From: TMED161 sp964532515
Lineage (GTDB): Bacteria; Fidelibacterota; Marinisomatia; SCGC-AAA003-L08; D37C17
Length of the DNA: 24,046 nucleotides
Reading direction: 5' to 3'
Assembly (NCBI GenBank): GCA_964532515.1
Contig: CAZHKH010000013.1
Location: forward strand, 1-24,046
The stretch's first letter is position 1; each line of letters starts with the position of its first letter. The notes beneath the pieces were generated by a model. The model did not search any database, had not been told where the DNA came from, and saw only the letters and a list, made by a program, of their open reading frames with translations. Below, one piece after another: positions 22,732 through 24,046 of this stretch. The position numbers were made by a program, and so were the translations under genes.

Positions 22732-24046
22732 ATGAAGAAAAATTTTATATTTTTATTATTATTGATTTCACTGTTATTCCCAGTAGGTGAAGCTGGGGCC
22801 ATATTCTTATTAATAGCACCTGGGGCATCTGCTGCAGGGACAGGTGAAGCTCAAGTCGCGAAAGTAGATGACTCATATGCATCCTACTACAATCCCGCAG
22901 GACTAGGATTTCAGAATAGAGCAGGTTTCTCTGGAATGCATGTAAATTGGCTCCCTAATCTTGCTGATGATTTATATTATGAATTTCTAGCTTTTAAGAA
23001 GCCACTTGGATATGGAACCCTTGGAGGACATCTAATATACCTAAATCTTGGTGAACAACAAGGAATGGATGAATTTGGAAATCCCACTGAAACATTTAAA
23101 AGTATGATGTGGGCCGCTTCTGCGAGCTATGGTGCGAAATTAACCTCAACATCATCTATTGGATTAAATTTTAAAGTATTTCACCAGAAATTAGCTAATA
23201 CAGCGACTGGATCTGAAAGTGGGAAACCATACTCAACTGATTTTGCGTTTGATATAGGTTATTTAAAACAATTTTCTCCTGCAGATGAAGGTATCTTTAA
23301 TTTTGGTTTTTCTATATCTAATATAGGTCAGGAAATTGATTTTATTGATAATGAGCAGGCAGATCCTGCGCCCACAAATTTAAAGTTTGGAATATATAAA
23401 CAATTTATAATTAATGACTATAATAAGGTTGGTCTTATATTTGATGTAAATAGATTGTTAGTAGCTAAATATGCATCGATGGACTGGAATAACGATGGAA
23501 TTATTGATGTTAATTCAAAAGAAGAGGGTTACTCTGATCCATGGTACAAAGCAGTTGTTACTTGCTGGCTTGATGATTGGTATTACAAGTATAACAGAGA
23601 CTACGATGGAGATAGAATGATTGGTGGCTATGATCAGGTGAGTGGTGGTTTTATGGCTTTTAATGCAGGAACTGAATATACTCTACTTCAAAACCCAAAC
23701 CTTGAGATTGCTGGTTATACTGGAGATTTAATGGATCCGATATTCTCTGGGTGCAATGATAACGGATTTAGTAGCCAAGAAAACTTATATTACAATGGAT
23801 ATAATTGGTATACAGATATCCAGTTTTCAGATGCTGCTGATACATACTCTGATGAAAATCAAGATGGAGTTTGGAATCCATCAGAACCTTTCTACGATAG
23901 TGGTGATGGCATATTTGAATCAATAAATTCTCTACCTGGAGGAAACTTTGATGATCTTAACTCAAATAATCAATGGGATGCTGGGGAACCCTTTGTAGAT
24001 GATCAGGGTGATATTATTTTTGAAGGATACTCTCTTAATTTTGAAG
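22732..24046 (+). CDS. PorV/PorQ-family outer-membrane beta-barrel protein, 3' end missing
   Basis: The first 438 residues of an outer-membrane protein, open to the window end. A signal peptide (about 1-22) is followed by APGASAAGTGEAQVAKVDDSYASYYNPAGLGF, cut here only for discussion: the key features are the GTGEA and YYNPAGL positions (37-58), hallmark of PorV/PorQ barrels. PorV works with the type IX secretion system as shuttle/plug for cargo proteins in Bacteroidetes. Strand-like segments follow, then an unusually acidic region with three EF-hand-like loops at residues 251-262, 374-385 (D, N, D, G and E at 1, 3, 5, 6, 12) and 408-419. These probably lie in extracellular loops. ATG at 22732 follows GAGGGG. 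No other type IX gene is in the window, so secretion function is tentative. Confidence 0.78.
   Translation, partial: MKKNFIFLLLLISLLFPVGEAGAIFLLIAPGASAAGTGEAQVAKVDDSYASYYNPAGLGFQNRAGFSGMHVNWLPNLADDLYYEFLAFKKPLGYGTLGGHLIYLNLGEQQGMDEFGNPTETFKSMMWAASASYGAKLTSTSSIGLNFKVFHQKLANTATGSESGKPYSTDFAFDIGYLKQFSPADEGIFNFGFSISNIGQEIDFIDNEQADPAPTNLKFGIYKQFIINDYNKVGLIFDVNRLLVAKYASMDWNNDGIIDVNSKEEGYSDPWYKAVVTCWLDDWYYKYNRDYDGDRMIGGYDQVSGGFMAFNAGTEYTLLQNPNLEIAGYTGDLMDPIFSGCNDNGFSSQENLYYNGYNWYTDIQFSDAADTYSDENQDGVWNPSEPFYDSGDGIFESINSLPGGNFDDLNSNNQWDAGEPFVDDQGDIIFEGYSLNFE

Noticed and set aside
22575..22802. 75-codon minus-strand ORF across the intergenic region
   Set aside because: Overlaps the signal peptide of the PorV-like gene and the terminator; low-complexity AT-rich composition and no family resemblance.

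Overview
The window is AT-rich and densely packed. Every convincing gene lies on the + strand, head to tail, usually with 0-14 bases of overlap or spacing. The gene content points to a Gram-negative, rod-shaped member of the FCB superphylum: a complete mre/mrd/rod set, an Mla-type MCE lipid transporter, lipoproteins with a short hydrophobic stretch ending in Cys, a PorV-like outer-membrane protein, and a truncated GlgA-like protein beside a DUF4270-like lipoprotein as in Bacteroidetes. AT richness, acidic EF-hand-like repeats and this gene mix make a marine 'Ca. Marinimicrobia' (SAR406)-like bacterium my best guess; this is inference, and no rRNA is present to confirm it.

Layout. (1) 39-4812: serine and purine biosynthesis: a class-V aminotransferase (probable phosphoserine aminotransferase), serA, purN, purH. 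(2) 4824-10386: the cell-elongation cluster mreB-mreC-mreD-mrdA-rodA. mreB is not intact here. It is split by two 10-N scaffold gaps, and between its middle and C-terminal parts lies a reverse-strand piece of thioredoxin reductase (trxB), almost certainly a chimeric contig. (3) 10427-17800: an envelope block: a CpoB/YbgF-like coiled-coil/TPR protein, a half-length GT5 (GlgA-like) protein lacking the substrate-binding Lys motif, a 975-residue acidic lipoprotein with EF-hand-like repeats, a probable beta-barrel protein, and a TPR-like lipoprotein. This is the least understood part. (4) 17800-19971: rpiB-glyA-nrdR. (5) 19981-22516: mlaE-mlaF-mlaD (permease, ATPase, MCE subunit). (6) 22517-22731: the only long non-coding stretch, ending in a strong hairpin plus T-run only 12 bases before the next start. 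(7) 22732-24046: a PorV/PorQ-family protein, cut off by the window end, with EF-hand-like loops of the same type as the large lipoprotein.

How it fits together. SerA and the aminotransferase make phosphoserine. GlyA turns serine into glycine plus methylene-THF, and the one-carbon pool feeds PurN and PurH. MreBCD, PBP2 and RodA build the lateral wall. The CpoB-like, Mla and lipoprotein/barrel genes concern the outer membrane. The close packing suggests one or a few long transcripts from before position 39 to the terminator-like structure at 22685-22719.

The items most worth a second look are the envelope block with its calcium-loop-like repeats, the GlgA-like protein with a lost active-site motif, the trxB chimera inside mreB, and the possible attenuator before the PorV-like gene.
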